64,000 nucleotides of DNA from Carposina sasakii. Lineage: Eukaryota; Arthropoda; Insecta; Lepidoptera; Carposinidae. The position numbers were made by a program, and so were the translations under genes. Positions within the stretch are counted from its first letter, which is position 1. Each line of letters starts with the position of its first letter. Positions 1 to 10,587 of the stretch are shown here, in pieces. The notes below the pieces were generated by a model, which was not told the origin of the DNA, searched no databases, and saw nothing but the letters and a program-made list of their open reading frames with translations. The DNA lies in NCBI GenBank assembly GCA_014607495.2, contig CP053154.1, positions 14,136,001 through 14,200,000 on the forward strand, written 5' to 3'.

Positions 1-45
1 CCCCGTAAGGGATAAAGGCGTGATTATATGTGTGTATGAAGATTC
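1..45 (-). repeat. Repeat family A, edge fragment
   Basis: The first bases are the reverse complement of a motif (ATCACGCCTTTATCCCTTAC) that also occurs at about 7100, 12300 (reverse) and 61070. It is one end of a dispersed non-coding repeat cut by the window edge. Confidence 0.7.
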
Positions 46-984
46 TATTTAGTTCAAATATTTATTATGTAATGTCGAATTTTGTTTGGACTAAGCCAAG
101 GACAGTACCGTTTTTAAACTGTGTGATCATACAATAATTTGTGTACATGGCACAACATATTATAAAACAAAATCGCTTTCCGATGTCTGTCTCTATACAG
201 GGTGTGAGTGACACCCAGGCAAATACTGAAATATACTCGGGTGCAATGCTGATACGAAGTTCCTCATTACGCGGACAAAGTCGTGGGCGACCGCTTGTAC
301 TATAATATCGTATAGAAATTCTATTAACCCTAACGATACGCTCATATTAATATGTGAATTCCATCCGCATAGATACTCATCGTAGGTAGTATCAGCGAAA
401 AACGCCATTATTAATATCAGCCCCTGTTTCCAACAGAATAAACATCGAAATCCATAACTGCCGTCAACAAGTCGATAACAAATGTTTATCGGATACTTAC
501 ACACTGATTACCGATTTAATTATATCGATAGGTAGGCGCGCGCTATCGGATAAATTCGATTACTCGAGTACTTAATGTTACTTTACTTATTCTGTTAAGG
601 CGCTCTTATAGATGAACACGCAGTACGGGGCGCACCCGCAACCAGCGCAATATTTGGTTTTTAATCAATTGTGAATTGTCTACAAATTTTACAAAAAAAG
701 TACTTTTGCCATAAACTAAATTTGATAAAGCGCTATACAATTAAGCAGTTTCGTGTTCATATTCACAATAGTTTTCAAGTTATTTGACTTAAAAGAACGT
801 CAAAAAGCAAATTTTCAAATCAAAATTCTATCGAGATTTTCCTAAGTAATTGACTTTTTACGTTAGCTAAAAACTTCATAAAGGTTTAAATAAAAACATA
901 TATAAAAATTGGAGCTATGGTAATCGGACAAGTATATTATTTATATGTTCTAAAATGCCTCTTTTGTCTAATAACAGCGCCTTA
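46..984. other. No gene seen
   Basis: AT-rich sequence in the probable intron or downstream region of the forkhead gene. A 103-codon open frame at 193-504 on the minus strand has no recognisable domain and no splice context, so it is not called. Confidence 0.5.
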
Positions 985-1146
985 AGCTTGATATCATGGA
1001 TTAGTTAGATAATCAAGCTATACACCTAGCGTAACTTGTCACTGATCGTTTACATCTGTACCGGCTATACTTAAAGTGACTATAGGATCTCCTTTGTGAT
1101 CTTGCAGTTCTGGATTTCAGAAACACATCCATGTGTATGAGTATGT
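985..1146 (+). repeat. Repeat family B, partial copy
   Basis: It shares the words AACTTGTCACTGATCGTTTA and GATCTTGCAGTTCTGG with about ten other places in the window on both strands. No coding capacity is seen. The family resembles a short interspersed element or a LINE 3' region, but its class is not resolved. Confidence 0.65.
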
Positions 1147-1220
1147 ATGTTTGTAACGTGTCTATTGAGGAGATTTTATGAGAAACGTGAATTTGGACCG
1201 TGGCTTCTTTTTGTGATGTA

Positions 1221-1480
1221 TACAGGGTATAACAGAAAGGGTATGTTAAGCGAAAAGCTATGTAAATAGTTCACTATAAAGAACCTATTTCCAAAATCTT
1301 AGACCTGAAATCACATTTTTATTTTTCAAGATTGTATGAACATTGTTGTCTAGAAAATTCTGCATACTATCTGAAAAAACAAACATGGGATTTCTAGGTC
1401 GAAATTTTATGGATAGGCTCCTTTTAATGGGCTATCTACAGAGCTATTCGCTTAACATACCCTTTATGTCACACCCTGTA
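1221..1480. mobile_element. Foldback MITE, family C
   Basis: A 260-bp palindromic element. The left end TACAGGGTATAACAG and the right end, read in reverse complement, share TACAGGGT followed by the common words AAAGGGTATGTTAAGCGAA. The arms pair over about 65 bp with a central loop. It is flanked by TA. A relative lies at 57222-57482 and a diverged one at 24021-24200. The small plus-strand ORF across it is an artefact of the palindrome. Confidence 0.75.
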
Positions 1481-2127
1481 TATGTGAATGAAAACATTTG
1501 CCTCAATCGGGAAATAGTGAAAATTCTAAAGTTTATGCAGACTAAGTAGTGGGCGGCCGCAAGTAAAAAAAATAAGTAAATTTTGTTAGGTACTCGTTAT
1601 AGACGACATGTTTTAAAATAAGTTAACAAAGCTCTAATAGCAAGACCGATATGGTATCAAAATTGAGAGAGTAACTACAGAAAACTATCGGACACGTCCT
1701 TCAAATCCTCGAGTAATCCAAACGTCCACGCAAATTGGTGGAATTTCTTCTTACGTTCTAGTTAGGTTAGGTTAGCTGGACGTGAGGCCCTTAAGTGTGG
1801 AAAATATTTTTCCTACAACCACATTACTGTAATTCCCAAATAAAAAACTATTCAATTATATTCTATGACTGCTTAATATTCGCAGTACACAATTCTAATC
1901 AAATTTCTACGCTCAGTAATTACGAATATAACAACAATTGCGCCACCTACCGACAATAGGATTACGGACAACAATGCGAAGAAAAAGCAGCGCCCCGCCG
2001 CGACGCTTTCGGCGAATAAACTAAATAACGCCTCCATTGTCCGCATAATTCGATATCCTGCTTATTATCTCGTATTTAGTTCATTGTATATAATCATTTT
2101 TGGATTTTCTTATTGACTTGTGCCTAT
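1481..2127. other. No gene seen
   Basis: Non-coding AT-rich sequence. A short run of TTAGG-like units near 1760 is too small to mean anything. Nothing else was recognised. Confidence 0.45.
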
Positions 2128-2419
2128 ATGGGTCTATATGGGTTTCACTAGAATACATTTGAAGAATACAGCTGCATCTCCTTCCTTGTATGTCGTAAGA
2201 GTGACTACGGAACTCAGGGGCGATGAATTAGTAACTTGTCACAGTTATCTCGGACATCGTTCTGGACTTCCGGATGATATCGGTGGCGCTTGACCACATT
2301 CTCCTGAATAGCCCTGAAACTAGAGCCTTACCATCTACTAAACGTGACTGCGGAATCCCCTTAGTGATCCCACAGCTCTGGCACCCCATTTTTGGCCTTG
2401 ACGTGTGTATTAGGTACGA
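2128..2419 (+). repeat. Repeat family B, longer copy with an insert
   Basis: The start (CAGCTGCATCTCCTTCCTTG) and the end (CCACAGCTCTGGCACCCCAT) match other family B copies in the same orientation. A roughly 90-bp unrelated stretch sits between them at about 2240-2330. Confidence 0.6.
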
Positions 2420-2725
2420 GTGATGATGATCTCCGACCGTATTGGTCAGGTACGCAGGAGATATTATAGTGCACAAGTGTGTGCGCTAACACAGATGCAC
2501 TCTCTATTCCGTTACTATCATAGTCCGATGGGACGGAAAGCCGACACGACCGGAGAGATCAGGCGCAGGACAAACGGTTTTACGTGCTTTCCGAGGCACG
2601 AGCTAAGTGACAATTTCACAACATTAAAATTTGTACTTACATGAAATAAATTCATTGAGGCCCGTGACTGGGATCGAACTTACGCCTTCCGCTTGGAAGG
2701 TGCACGTCTTAACCACCAATGTTTA
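2420..2725 (-). mobile_element. tRNA-derived SINE, family D
   Basis: Read on the minus strand, it starts with a tRNA-like head carrying an A-box-like TGGTTAAGACG and a B-box GTTCGATCCC at about 2665-2720. A body follows, and it ends in an ATC-repeat tail at 2420. The body (CGGTCGTGTCGGC to CTGACCAATACGG) recurs at 29190-29374. The tRNA-like head and short repeat tail support a Pol III SINE; family naming would need a library search. Confidence 0.7.
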
Positions 2726-3214
2726 AGAAGTATCTTTATAGCGGAATAGCTAATTATTAAAGGTATATTATAAGTAGTGGAGTTCTAAAATATTAAGAAA
2801 GTCATAAAAATGTTTCAAAAATGAAAGCAGCCTATTTTAATTAATTTGGCAACTGACTTCCTGCACTCTTATAGTCCAATAGGACGTTTAGTTACTATTC
2901 ATATAGAAAACCCTACCTATGAACAGATCTTTACATAATTGATACTTTAAGAAAACTTGGGGAAATTCAAGAATGTTCTTTATATGCACGAAGTCTAGTT
3001 AAATATTTGATTAAGCTCTTTCTTAAATTACAAGAAGCTACTCTTCTTATATATTTGAATATTCTAGGTACGTATTTTTGGCAATTAAAATATCAAGGGA
3101 AAAGACCCTGTATTTAAAAAGACATGATAATCAGAAGCTAGAATATCTGTAATGATACCAACTACAAACATAAAGAGTTACATAATCATGACCAACTAGA
3201 TCCATCTAACGTAA
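2726..3214. other. Forkhead gene intron, no exon seen
   Basis: This stretch follows the GTAAGT donor of the forkhead exon on the minus strand. I looked for the remainder of the forkhead domain on the minus strand down to position 1 and did not see it, so the intron probably exceeds 3.2 kb. Confidence 0.5.
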
Positions 3215-3220
3215 ACTTAC

Positions 3221-3519
3221 GATATCCATTGGTATATACCCGACACCGTCAACTCTCCATTTTCCATCAAAGCTCGCTCTATCAGCTCAGGGTACGTATG
3301 AGGAGGCTTCCTTGGAGCAGGTGGAATATCAGGCAGCATCGGACTAGGGTCCCGTATAACGGGCTCATCGTCAGGCACTTTCACGTTCACAAACTCGTCT
3401 AGTCTAAAGTTCAGGAGCCATGCGAGGCTAGCGCAATCATTGTCATCTTCGGATGGTATTTTGGTAAACTTCCTTCGTCTCCATTTCGACCTGTCACTAG
3501 AGTTTCTGGTGGCGGCCAT
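3221..3519 (-). CDS. Forkhead (FOX) transcription factor, first coding exon (partial)
   Basis: This is a sequence-specific DNA-binding protein of the nucleus. The first ATG in good context (AACATGG) is at 3519 and gives 99 codons plus two bases. The frame is also open upstream, but only from a GTG. Residues near the end, RKPPHTYPELIERAL followed by GELTVSGIYQWIS, are the N-terminal third of a forkhead domain: the KPP(Y/H)xY start and the helix-2/3 IYQWIS. The exon ends exactly at TC|GTAAGT, so the domain is split by an intron and continues past the left edge. An upstream block, CASLAWLLNFRLDEF, recalls the short pre-domain block of FOXJ/FOXN-type proteins, but the subfamily is not assigned. 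The N-terminus is basic (KWRRRK) and then acidic. Confidence 0.78.
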
Positions 3520-3555
3520 GTTGACAGGAGTGACAGAGCGATGCCGCGGCTGCAC

Positions 3556-4475
3556 TGAGCGAGCTTTGAAAATGGAACGCTGAGGATTGTTTCGTGCCAG
3601 CCCGCGCTATCGCGAAGGTTTGTAATCTAGGTTTTGGTTAGAAGGGTGCAAAAGAGGTGTTATATGAATTTGTACATGAGTATGAGTTACAAAAATTACA
3701 GGGGTTTTTCAAGATCACCATATCATTGCGGCTTCCAAATCATGTTTTTAATGTAAAAATAATAACTATAAAATAAAAGAAAAATAAATTTTTCATATAA
3801 ATTAAATAATCCGAAATAATTTCGATCGATCGCACTTAAAAGCTCAAATTACAGGGCAAAAGTGTATAAGAATAAAAAGGTTTTTTTTTTTTAAAAGATG
3901 GCAATAAATGGACAGACAATGGAACAACAGCCAAACAACCCAGCAACAGACAGCATTATTTTTTTTTATGAACCCACTGAGCGGAGTAACGGGTCACTAT
4001 TAAATTATCACGTGCGTTCTTTTTCATTCCATTCGTACACATTTTAAATTCAATTACATTTCCAATTTTCAAGCCCCGGCGCCGGTTCCACGGATTTTTC
4101 GTACCTAACTACATTTACATATGTAGCGTGGAGTACTACGGATTGATTTTCTATATGTGATATGTAATTCAATACGTTAATATTACAATACCTTTTGTAA
4201 GTAGTGAATTCGTTAAGTTTGACGTAGGTATTGTTTGGATATATTCGTATGAACAAGCCTCTACGAGTATCTGTGCTAGAGCTGTGATTCGAGAAATTAA
4301 TAGTTTTGCTCATTTGCTGTGCGAGAATCATTGTTATGTTTGCTACAACCACTAGTTCTGCAAATTGTCAAAGAGTAGAGTTTAATATTCTCATAATTCA
4401 TATTTAGGTACCTACACTAAACTTTTATGTTCATGATATTCAAAATGTTTAGTTTTATATAATATTTTGTATAAA
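3556..4475. other. 5' flank of the forkhead gene
   Basis: A GC-richer block to about 3640 is the likely 5' UTR and promoter side of the minus-strand forkhead gene. No TATA box was convincing. The rest is AT-rich with homopolymer runs. The 100-codon minus-strand frame at 4050-4352 has no recognisable domain. Confidence 0.4.
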
Positions 4476-4786
4476 AATCTCTGTGTGATCGAATCAGAAA
4501 TGAGGAGATCCGCAGATATACAAAGATCACCGACATAGCTCAACGGTCCAGCCAGCTGATGGGCAGGGCACATAGCTCAAAGAACTGATGGCCGATGGAG
4601 CCGGAAAGTTCTAGAGTGGATACCACGTATCGGCAAACGCAGCGTGGGAAGGCCACCCGCGAGATGGACGGACGATGGTCAAGGTCGCGGGCGTCGGTTG
4701 AATGCAGGCTGCTTCCGACCGGTCGGAGTAGAGGTTGTTGGGGGAGGCCTCTGTCCAATAGTGGACTTCCTAGGGCTGATGATGAT
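4476..4786 (+). mobile_element. RTE-clade LINE 3' fragment
   Basis: It is closely similar to the RTE 3' end at 7943-8379 and shares ATCAGAAATGAGGAGATCCG and TTCCGACCGGTCGGAGTAGA. It is 5'-truncated with small internal deletions, so its frame is broken, and it ends in a GATGATGATGAT tail. Confidence 0.85.
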
Positions 4787-5815
4787 GATAAAAATATTAA
4801 CTTTAAATATTTAGTAACAAGTAAGCGATCAAAGAGTCTGGATGTTTATTTTTATGGATAGATTTATGTTTCACCCGAATTACTTTTATTGTAAAAAGTC
4901 TACTCTAAGTATTATTCCAGGAAAGTACCGCCCAGTAAACTTTTTCCCGCCGTCCACGTATACGCATTCGCTAGCGGACGTCAGTAAATAATACAAAGTG
5001 AACAATACAATGCAACAACATATCGGCAGATATCGACGATATTTTTCCATTTCACGTTTCTCGTTCCGGAAACCAAGAATGGAATTGAATATTTTCCGCA
5101 CGGACACTTCGCCGGTGTAAAATAAACCCAGCAGCGGAAACCAATACAGAAATCTCATTTTGTTGCAATTAGAAATAGAAAACACATCGCAACGCTACAT
5201 TCGAATACAAAACAAGAGTCTCGATAGAACAAATTCCAATTTTAATTCGATTACGAACATCGCAATGAATTGGTGCAATCGAATTGATTCAAAAAGTGTT
5301 TCGATTTAATTGAACTTTCGATTGGGGGACGCTTCCAGTCGATTACTGACCATTTATCTGTGCTATAATGTTAGTGAACAACTCGACTATGAACTGTTTT
5401 ATTTATTGAAGCATATACATCTTTCATATTTTATACTTCAAATAAAACCAGAGAGTATCCCACAGTATCTAAATACTCAGTTGTATAGCATAGAATAACA
5501 GCTTACGATTTCTGTAGAAGCCTGCAGCTCTTCCGGGTCTGACACCACCAACTAACTACTCGTACAAAACCAGCTACGGGATTCCAAATAACAAATTAAT
5601 GGTTTGAGCGATACAAACCCGCTTTCAAATTCTGAAATATTTCGCTAACATTATCAATAGGTACAGTATAACGAACATAGAATTCGCCGACAGAAACCAC
5701 AAAGCATTAATTCTAAAACGTAGGTACACAGTAGCCGGATAGCTCTATTCCAATGCACAGAGTATTATGCTACTCAGTGGGATAAGATTGTAAGTAATTT
5801 AAGTCTATTATAAAA
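4787..5815. other. No gene seen
   Basis: AT-rich unique-looking sequence. The minus-strand frame at 4886-5185 contains hydrophobic stretches but has no recognisable family or splice signals, so it is not called. Confidence 0.4.
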
Positions 5816-5816
5816 T

Positions 5817-6077
5817 GGCCGCGTGGTGCCAGCAGAGTAGAATTCGTGCCACCCCATGTCTGCCCGTGGGTGTCACGGGCTATTAAGGGTTTTCGGGAGG
5901 TGGGCAGCAGCGCCTCCCGTGTTGACAACATAATCCAAAATACAAATTGCGGTCATAAACCCGCCTGCCCAGCGTGGTGACTATGGGCAAATATCCCCCA
6001 TGGCAGTGTGGCATGCCCTGGGGGAGGCCTACGTCCAGCAGTGGACTGCAATAGGTTGATGATGATGATGATGACAA
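5817..6077 (+). mobile_element. RTE-tailed SINE, copy 1
   Basis: The head GCCGCGTGGTGCC, the centre TGGTGACTATGGGCAAATA and the 3' end GGGGGAGGCCTACGTCCAGC are followed by a GATGAT tail. There are eight copies in the window on both strands. The 3' block is nearly the same as the RTE LINE 3' end, which suggests the SINE uses RTE machinery. Confidence 0.85.
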
Positions 6078-6424
6078 AATATAAAAAAGTTCAGCCGCAT
6101 TATGAATATAAAATATTATTACTGCCTTGAGTGTCAATTCATTGTGATGTCAATTAACCATCTATCAACCTATACTTAATAATGATTAATGTACAGATTA
6201 TGTTGAGCCACTGCATTTAGTGATCTGTGGAAGTATCTGCCACTAATGGCCACGCTGGAACCAGGGACACTCGACTACAGAAGACAGGCACCATCCACGC
6301 TTCTTGTAGTTTCCCTCCATGTGGATAGATTGCACCGTGTTCTTCAATTCTAAAATTAGATTTACTTTAACTAATGGAATTACGTATTTTACTTTAATTG
6401 GGGTTTTCTAAAAGATTTATTCTA
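6078..6424. other. No gene seen
   Basis: Non-coding; no recognisable feature. Confidence 0.4.
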
Positions 6425-6515
6425 AAATTATTAATAAAGAAATGGAAAAAATTCCTCACCCGGGTGGGAATCGAACCCACGACCTCTGCATTCCGCGTGT
6501 CAGATTTATTCAATT
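6425..6515 (-). mobile_element. tRNA-like short element, family T, truncated
   Basis: The minus strand carries the 3' half of a tRNA-like sequence (GGTTCGATTCCCACCCGGGT) followed by the tail CATTTCTTTATTAATAATTT. It is the same 3' end as at 14368-14474, 47107-47530 and 56186-56287, and it is 5'-truncated inside the tRNA-like part. Confidence 0.75.
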
Positions 6516-7092
6516 ACGTTTTGAAAGTGGAGATAACGCAATCCTAAAGGATTATTGACATTTTGATTTGCCAATTAATTATTCTGTACAACTTATCAAT
6601 CGCATACTTTTTAGTTCAAGTTTTAATTTCTAATTGATTTAAACCGTAAAAAAGTCAACAAATTGTGTTTCTGCAACTGCTAAAAGTAAGACATAATATT
6701 ATAAACATTATATTACAATGTTAAATATCGTTTTCCTATGTTTTATAAGGTACCTACTGCTGAGAAAAATCGACGTAACTAAAACAAATGTTTCCAATTC
6801 GTCATCTTAAACAGTAGATGGATTTTAATAAGGATCTAAGGCTGTTATTCCCTTAAGGACATTCTGGATCATAGCACTGAAATAAATGACGTACTAGGTA
6901 TACGGCAACTTGAGTGCAGTAGGTACTAATGCAATCCATCGTCCTCTGGGATTCAATTATATGCAAGCACTCACCAGGCGATCGATACCTCTGGAAATAG
7001 ACAGATACTTGTTAAAAGGAAATAGAATTAAATTAAGCCAATGTTTAAAAGTTTACATTCATCTAAGCGCATATACTATACTTTTTTACATA
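6516..7092. other. No gene seen
   Basis: AT-rich sequence with no recognisable feature. Confidence 0.4.
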
Positions 7093-7312
7093 CATACATG
7101 AGATCACGCCTTTATCCCTTACGGGGTAGGCAGAGCACCAAGGACCGACAGAACCACATGGTGCCACTTCTGACCAATTTTGAGAGTTGAAATGTACAAG
7201 TTCGGTTAGTAGTGACAGGTGGTCAGCCAATCGCCTACAAAACACCAAGACTCTCTTGTCCCTCTATTGACTTGTACAGTATGCTCGGAAAGAGAGGAAG
7301 CTGTAGTATTAT
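7093..7312 (+). repeat. Repeat family A, copy 2
   Basis: It starts with TACATACATGAGATCACGCC and includes AACCACATGGTGCCACTTCT and GGTCAGCCAATCGCC, shared with 12105-12345 (reverse) and 61063-61290. No coding capacity. The class is unknown; it may be a LINE 3' end or a SINE. Confidence 0.7.
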
Positions 7313-7443
7313 ACTTTTTTTTTTCACTTTTTTATAACGTTCATTTAAAAAAAACACAATTTCAGAGCTTATCCATGAGCCGAATGTGAGTTTTCAATTC
7401 GCACTCGATTACGTGTACGTTTTGCAACCAATTAATCACTAGT

Positions 7444-7942
7444 AACGTTGAGCCGCGTGGTGCCGGCAGAGTAGAATTCGTACCACCCCATGTCTTCCCG
7501 TGGGTATCGTACGAGGCGATTAAGGGTTTCCGAGAGGTGGGCAGCAGCGCCTCCCGTGCTGACAACATAGTCCGAAAATCACCAACCCGCCTGCCCAGCG
7601 TGGTGACTATGGGCAAATACCCCCCATGGCAGTCTTGTGGCGTGCCCTGGGGGAGGCCTACGTCCAGCAGTGGACTGCAATAGGCTAATTATGATGAACG
7701 TTGATGTCACGTTTATCACATCACGTCATAGTACCGTAATGTGATTGCTTGGCTGTGAAACTTATCTTATACTAAGCGTGGAGTATTTTACTTAAAACTA
7801 GCTTAGTTTGGCAAACATCAGTAAAATGTTTGGAAAATAGTAAGTAATTGTAAACAAATCATTAAAATAGAGCGTTTAGTAAGTAAGGCTCGTGGATATT
7901 GATCGCTTGATAAGGGTCCAGCTAGGCACTTAACATCTGTTC
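7444..7942 (+). repeat. 499-bp direct repeat, left copy
   Basis: This segment recurs at 8380-8878 with a constant offset of 936 and one difference seen (G at 7599, A at 8535). It holds SINE copy 2 (7452-7696, with its own 8-bp duplication AACGTTGA at 7444-7451 and 7697-7704) and about 238 bp of downstream sequence. The two copies bracket an RTE fragment and look like a very long target-site duplication. Confidence 0.9.
7452..7696 (+). mobile_element. RTE-tailed SINE, copy 2
   Basis: A full-length-looking copy flanked by the 8-bp target duplication AACGTTGA. The 3' end is CAGCAGTGGACTGCAATAGG plus a short ATGATG tail. Confidence 0.88.
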
Positions 7943-8379
7943 AACCAGTGCGTGCTGCCGGTGATGACCTACGGTGCCGAGACGTGGTCTCTAACTATGT
8001 GCCTCATAAAAAAGCTCAGGATCGCACAGCGAGCGATGGAGAGAGCTATGCTTGGGATCTCTCTGCGTGATAGAATCAGAAATGAGGAGATCCGCAGACG
8101 TACAAAGATCACCGACATAGCTGAACGGTCCAGCAAGCTGAAGTGGCAATGGGCAGGGCACATAGCTCGAAGAACTGATGGCCGATGGAGTCGGAAAGTT
8201 CTAGAGTGGATACCACGTATCGGCAAGCGCAGCGTGGGAAGGCCACCCGCGAGGTGGACGGATGACCTGGCCAAGGTTGCGGGCGTCGGTTGGATGCAGG
8301 CTGCTTCCGACCGGTCGGAATGGAGGTTGTTGGGGGAGGCCTATGTCCAACAGTGGACTTCTCAGGGCTGTAAATGATG
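7943..8379 (+). mobile_element. RTE-clade LINE, 5'-truncated 3' end with the end of its RT ORF
   Basis: The frame is open from the first base to the stop at about 8376 (TAA in GGGCTGTAAATGATG). It encodes roughly 144 residues of the C-terminal end of an RTE-type endonuclease/reverse transcriptase. Recognisable blocks are PVMTYGAETWSLT just after the RT domain, then RIAQRAMERAMLGISLRDR, KWQWAGHIAR and the tryptophan-rich end RWTDDLAKVAGVGW. It ends in a short TGATGA tail. It is flanked by the 499-bp direct repeats. The frame is intact, so it is recent, but it is dead because it is truncated. Confidence 0.88.
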
Positions 8380-8878
8380 AACGTTGAGCCGCGTGGTGCC
8401 GGCAGAGTAGAATTCGTACCACCCCATGTCTTCCCGTGGGTATCGTACGAGGCGATTAAGGGTTTCCGAGAGGTGGGCAGCAGCGCCTCCCGTGCTGACA
8501 ACATAGTCCGAAAATCACCAACCCGCCTGCCCAGCGTAGTGACTATGGGCAAATACCCCCCATGGCAGTCTTGTGGCGTGCCCTGGGGGAGGCCTACGTC
8601 CAGCAGTGGACTGCAATAGGCTAATTATGATGAACGTTGATGTCACGTTTATCACATCACGTCATAGTACCGTAATGTGATTGCTTGGCTGTGAAACTTA
8701 TCTTATACTAAGCGTGGAGTATTTTACTTAAAACTAGCTTAGTTTGGCAAACATCAGTAAAATGTTTGGAAAATAGTAAGTAATTGTAAACAAATCATTA
8801 AAATAGAGCGTTTAGTAAGTAAGGCTCGTGGATATTGATCGCTTGATAAGGGTCCAGCTAGGCACTTAACATCTGTTC
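8380..8878 (+). repeat. 499-bp direct repeat, right copy
   Basis: It is the same as 7444-7942 with one substitution seen and no indel. It starts at the same AACGTTGA word directly after the RTE tail and ends at ATCTGTTC. It contains SINE copy 3 (8388-8632). Confidence 0.9.
8388..8632 (+). mobile_element. RTE-tailed SINE, copy 3 (within the duplication)
   Basis: Duplicate of the SINE at 7452-7696, carried inside the 499-bp repeat rather than inserted separately. It differs from it at one base (8535). Confidence 0.88.
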
Positions 8879-9091
8879 TGCGTGTTTTAGAAGGCTTATT
8901 CTAGCACCATTAATACTTAACCTTTTTATTTTGAGATAAATTTAAGAATTGATCATTAATGGAACTTACATGTGTAGGGTTCTCTGAGGCTTTTTTACAT
9001 ATTATAATGTCAAATTGGTAGCTGTAAGTTTTCGTAGTATTTTGGAAAACTTCAGTAGGTGACGATATTTCGTAGGTTACTGCCATCGGCT

Positions 9092-9482
9092 AATGGCCAG
9101 TTGTTTGATCAGTAGTTAAGCTCACTAATTATCTATTTAACTGTAGTATTTTGACGGATTTTAATTAATGAATTCTTGTTCTTCATTGTAACCAAGGGGA
9201 ATGAAACAAAAAGTACCTATAAAAATAATAATAATGTCATTTATTTCAGGTCAAAATAAACCCATAATTATAATTAGATAGAATAAAATTAAATAATAAT
9301 GAGATAAACAAAATAAAATAAATTATACAAAGTAAAACACAGATTTAGATTAAACAACAGATTATACTTAATACAAAATGAAATGCGTATCAAATGTGCA
9401 CAATCACACTAAAACTAAATTAATAACTATACAATTATTAAACTGGCAGTAAGCTTAACTATTGATCAAACAACTGGCCATA
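9092..9482. repeat. Inverted repeat with about 32-bp arms
   Basis: TGGCCAGTTGTTTGATCA at about 9096 is matched in reverse by TGATCAAACAACTGGCCA near 9463-9480. The arms extend to AGTTAAGCT on the inner side. The 320-bp interior is A-rich. It may be a MITE or two fragments of one repeat. Confidence 0.6.
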
Positions 9483-10149
9483 AGAATAACTTTGTTCTCT
9501 TCATTACCAGAATAAGGCTCTCGTGGTTTACGCAGGTAGGCCTTCTGTTTGTGTTTAACTAAAGCGTCCATATAACACCTAAAACTACTTAGTGGGTAAG
9601 TTTACAGCAAACACACCGTTGGGAACAAAGGTATAAGAGCTTTATAAGGTAAACGAGTCGCTCTCAAATCTGTATATGTGTTAGTGAAATCATATTGGTA
9701 ACATCACCTCTCCTCAGTCTGCCGGCCCTTAGCATTACATATTGTATTACATATATCTAGATACATATACACATGGTTATGATTAGAGGTGGTTAATATA
9801 GCAACTAGCGTCTTATATAGCACGTAATTTATCGCGTGCTATGTAGATACGCACTGTGGTGCTATAAATAACGAACAACGCGCGGCAACTAGCAGAGATA
9901 GATAAATAACGTGGCACTTGGTCGTCACGCTGTAACGCTGCAGCGAGAGTGGGGCATGCGCGTGGGCGGAGCTATGGCGTTAGATTGCTATTTATTAGTC
10001 TCGCGCTGCGGCTAGCGTGCTGCTAGATTTAACGCGACTGCCACCGCTCCGGCCGCCTAAGCGCATGCTAAATTGGTCGTTATAACATAGCACAAAATTA
10101 GAAAATTAAGAAAGTTAGAAAATTCTAGTTTATAATTTTTTTTAGCCGT
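9483..10149. other. Non-coding; CpG-rich block inside
   Basis: Positions 9800-10090 are clearly richer in CpG than their surroundings, with repeated words such as TAGCACG, GTGCTAT and GCAACTAGC. No ORF or known element was recognised. Confidence 0.4.
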
Positions 10150-10312
10150 CTTGAAAATCACTAGTTATGATCCCAAAACGGGGTGGCAGAACTAGATCAC
10201 GAAGGGAATTCTACAGCCACGTTTAACAAAGCGGGGTCAGATGTAAATGTTCAGTGACAACTTGCTAATCGTCCTTAATTGACTCTCACGCACGACATAC
10301 CTTAGTTAGTTA
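10150..10312 (-). repeat. Repeat family B, reverse copy
   Basis: It contains CAGTGACAACTTGCTAATCG and the reverse of the shared cytosine-rich word. It is followed by a TTAG microsatellite of about five units. Confidence 0.6.
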
Positions 10313-10389
10313 GTTAGTTAGTTTTACCGGGTATTTTCCGCACTTAGCCTCTATAAGTGAGGCCATTGTACGTATTTTACCTTACCTGT

Positions 10390-10587
10390 CTACTCCGACC
10401 AAACCAGATTTTCCCAGAAGGTCAGCAACCTTCTAGGCTTGCTGCAGGCTTCCGAGAGTGATGCTGGCGATCGGAGGATCAGTGCCCGTTGTTCGGCCAC
10501 GCTTGTGCATTCCATGATCACGTGCTGTGGCGTTTCTTCCGCCTCCTTGCATCCTCTGCAGATGGGGCTGTTTGACACACGACATAC
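10390..10587 (-). pseudogene. LINE RNase H C-terminal remnant
   Basis: About 65 codons read ICRGCKEAEETPQHVIMEC and then a leucine-rich end. The C-x2-C-x8-H-x4-C arrangement is the zinc-binding tail seen after the RNase H domain of I/R1/Jockey-group LINEs. The frame upstream is unrelated, so this is a 5'-truncated fragment. Confidence 0.65.

Noticed and set aside
193..504. 103-codon minus-strand open frame
   Set aside because: No domain, no supported splice sites, and low-complexity surroundings; likely chance.
1755..1780. Telomeric TTAGG repeats
   Set aside because: Only two or three units, not an array.
7362..8552. Recurrent frames on the minus strand of the SINE (beginning MPIVTTLGRRVG)
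   Set aside because: They appear in every SINE copy, including truncated ones, because they read the SINE backwards. They are not genes.
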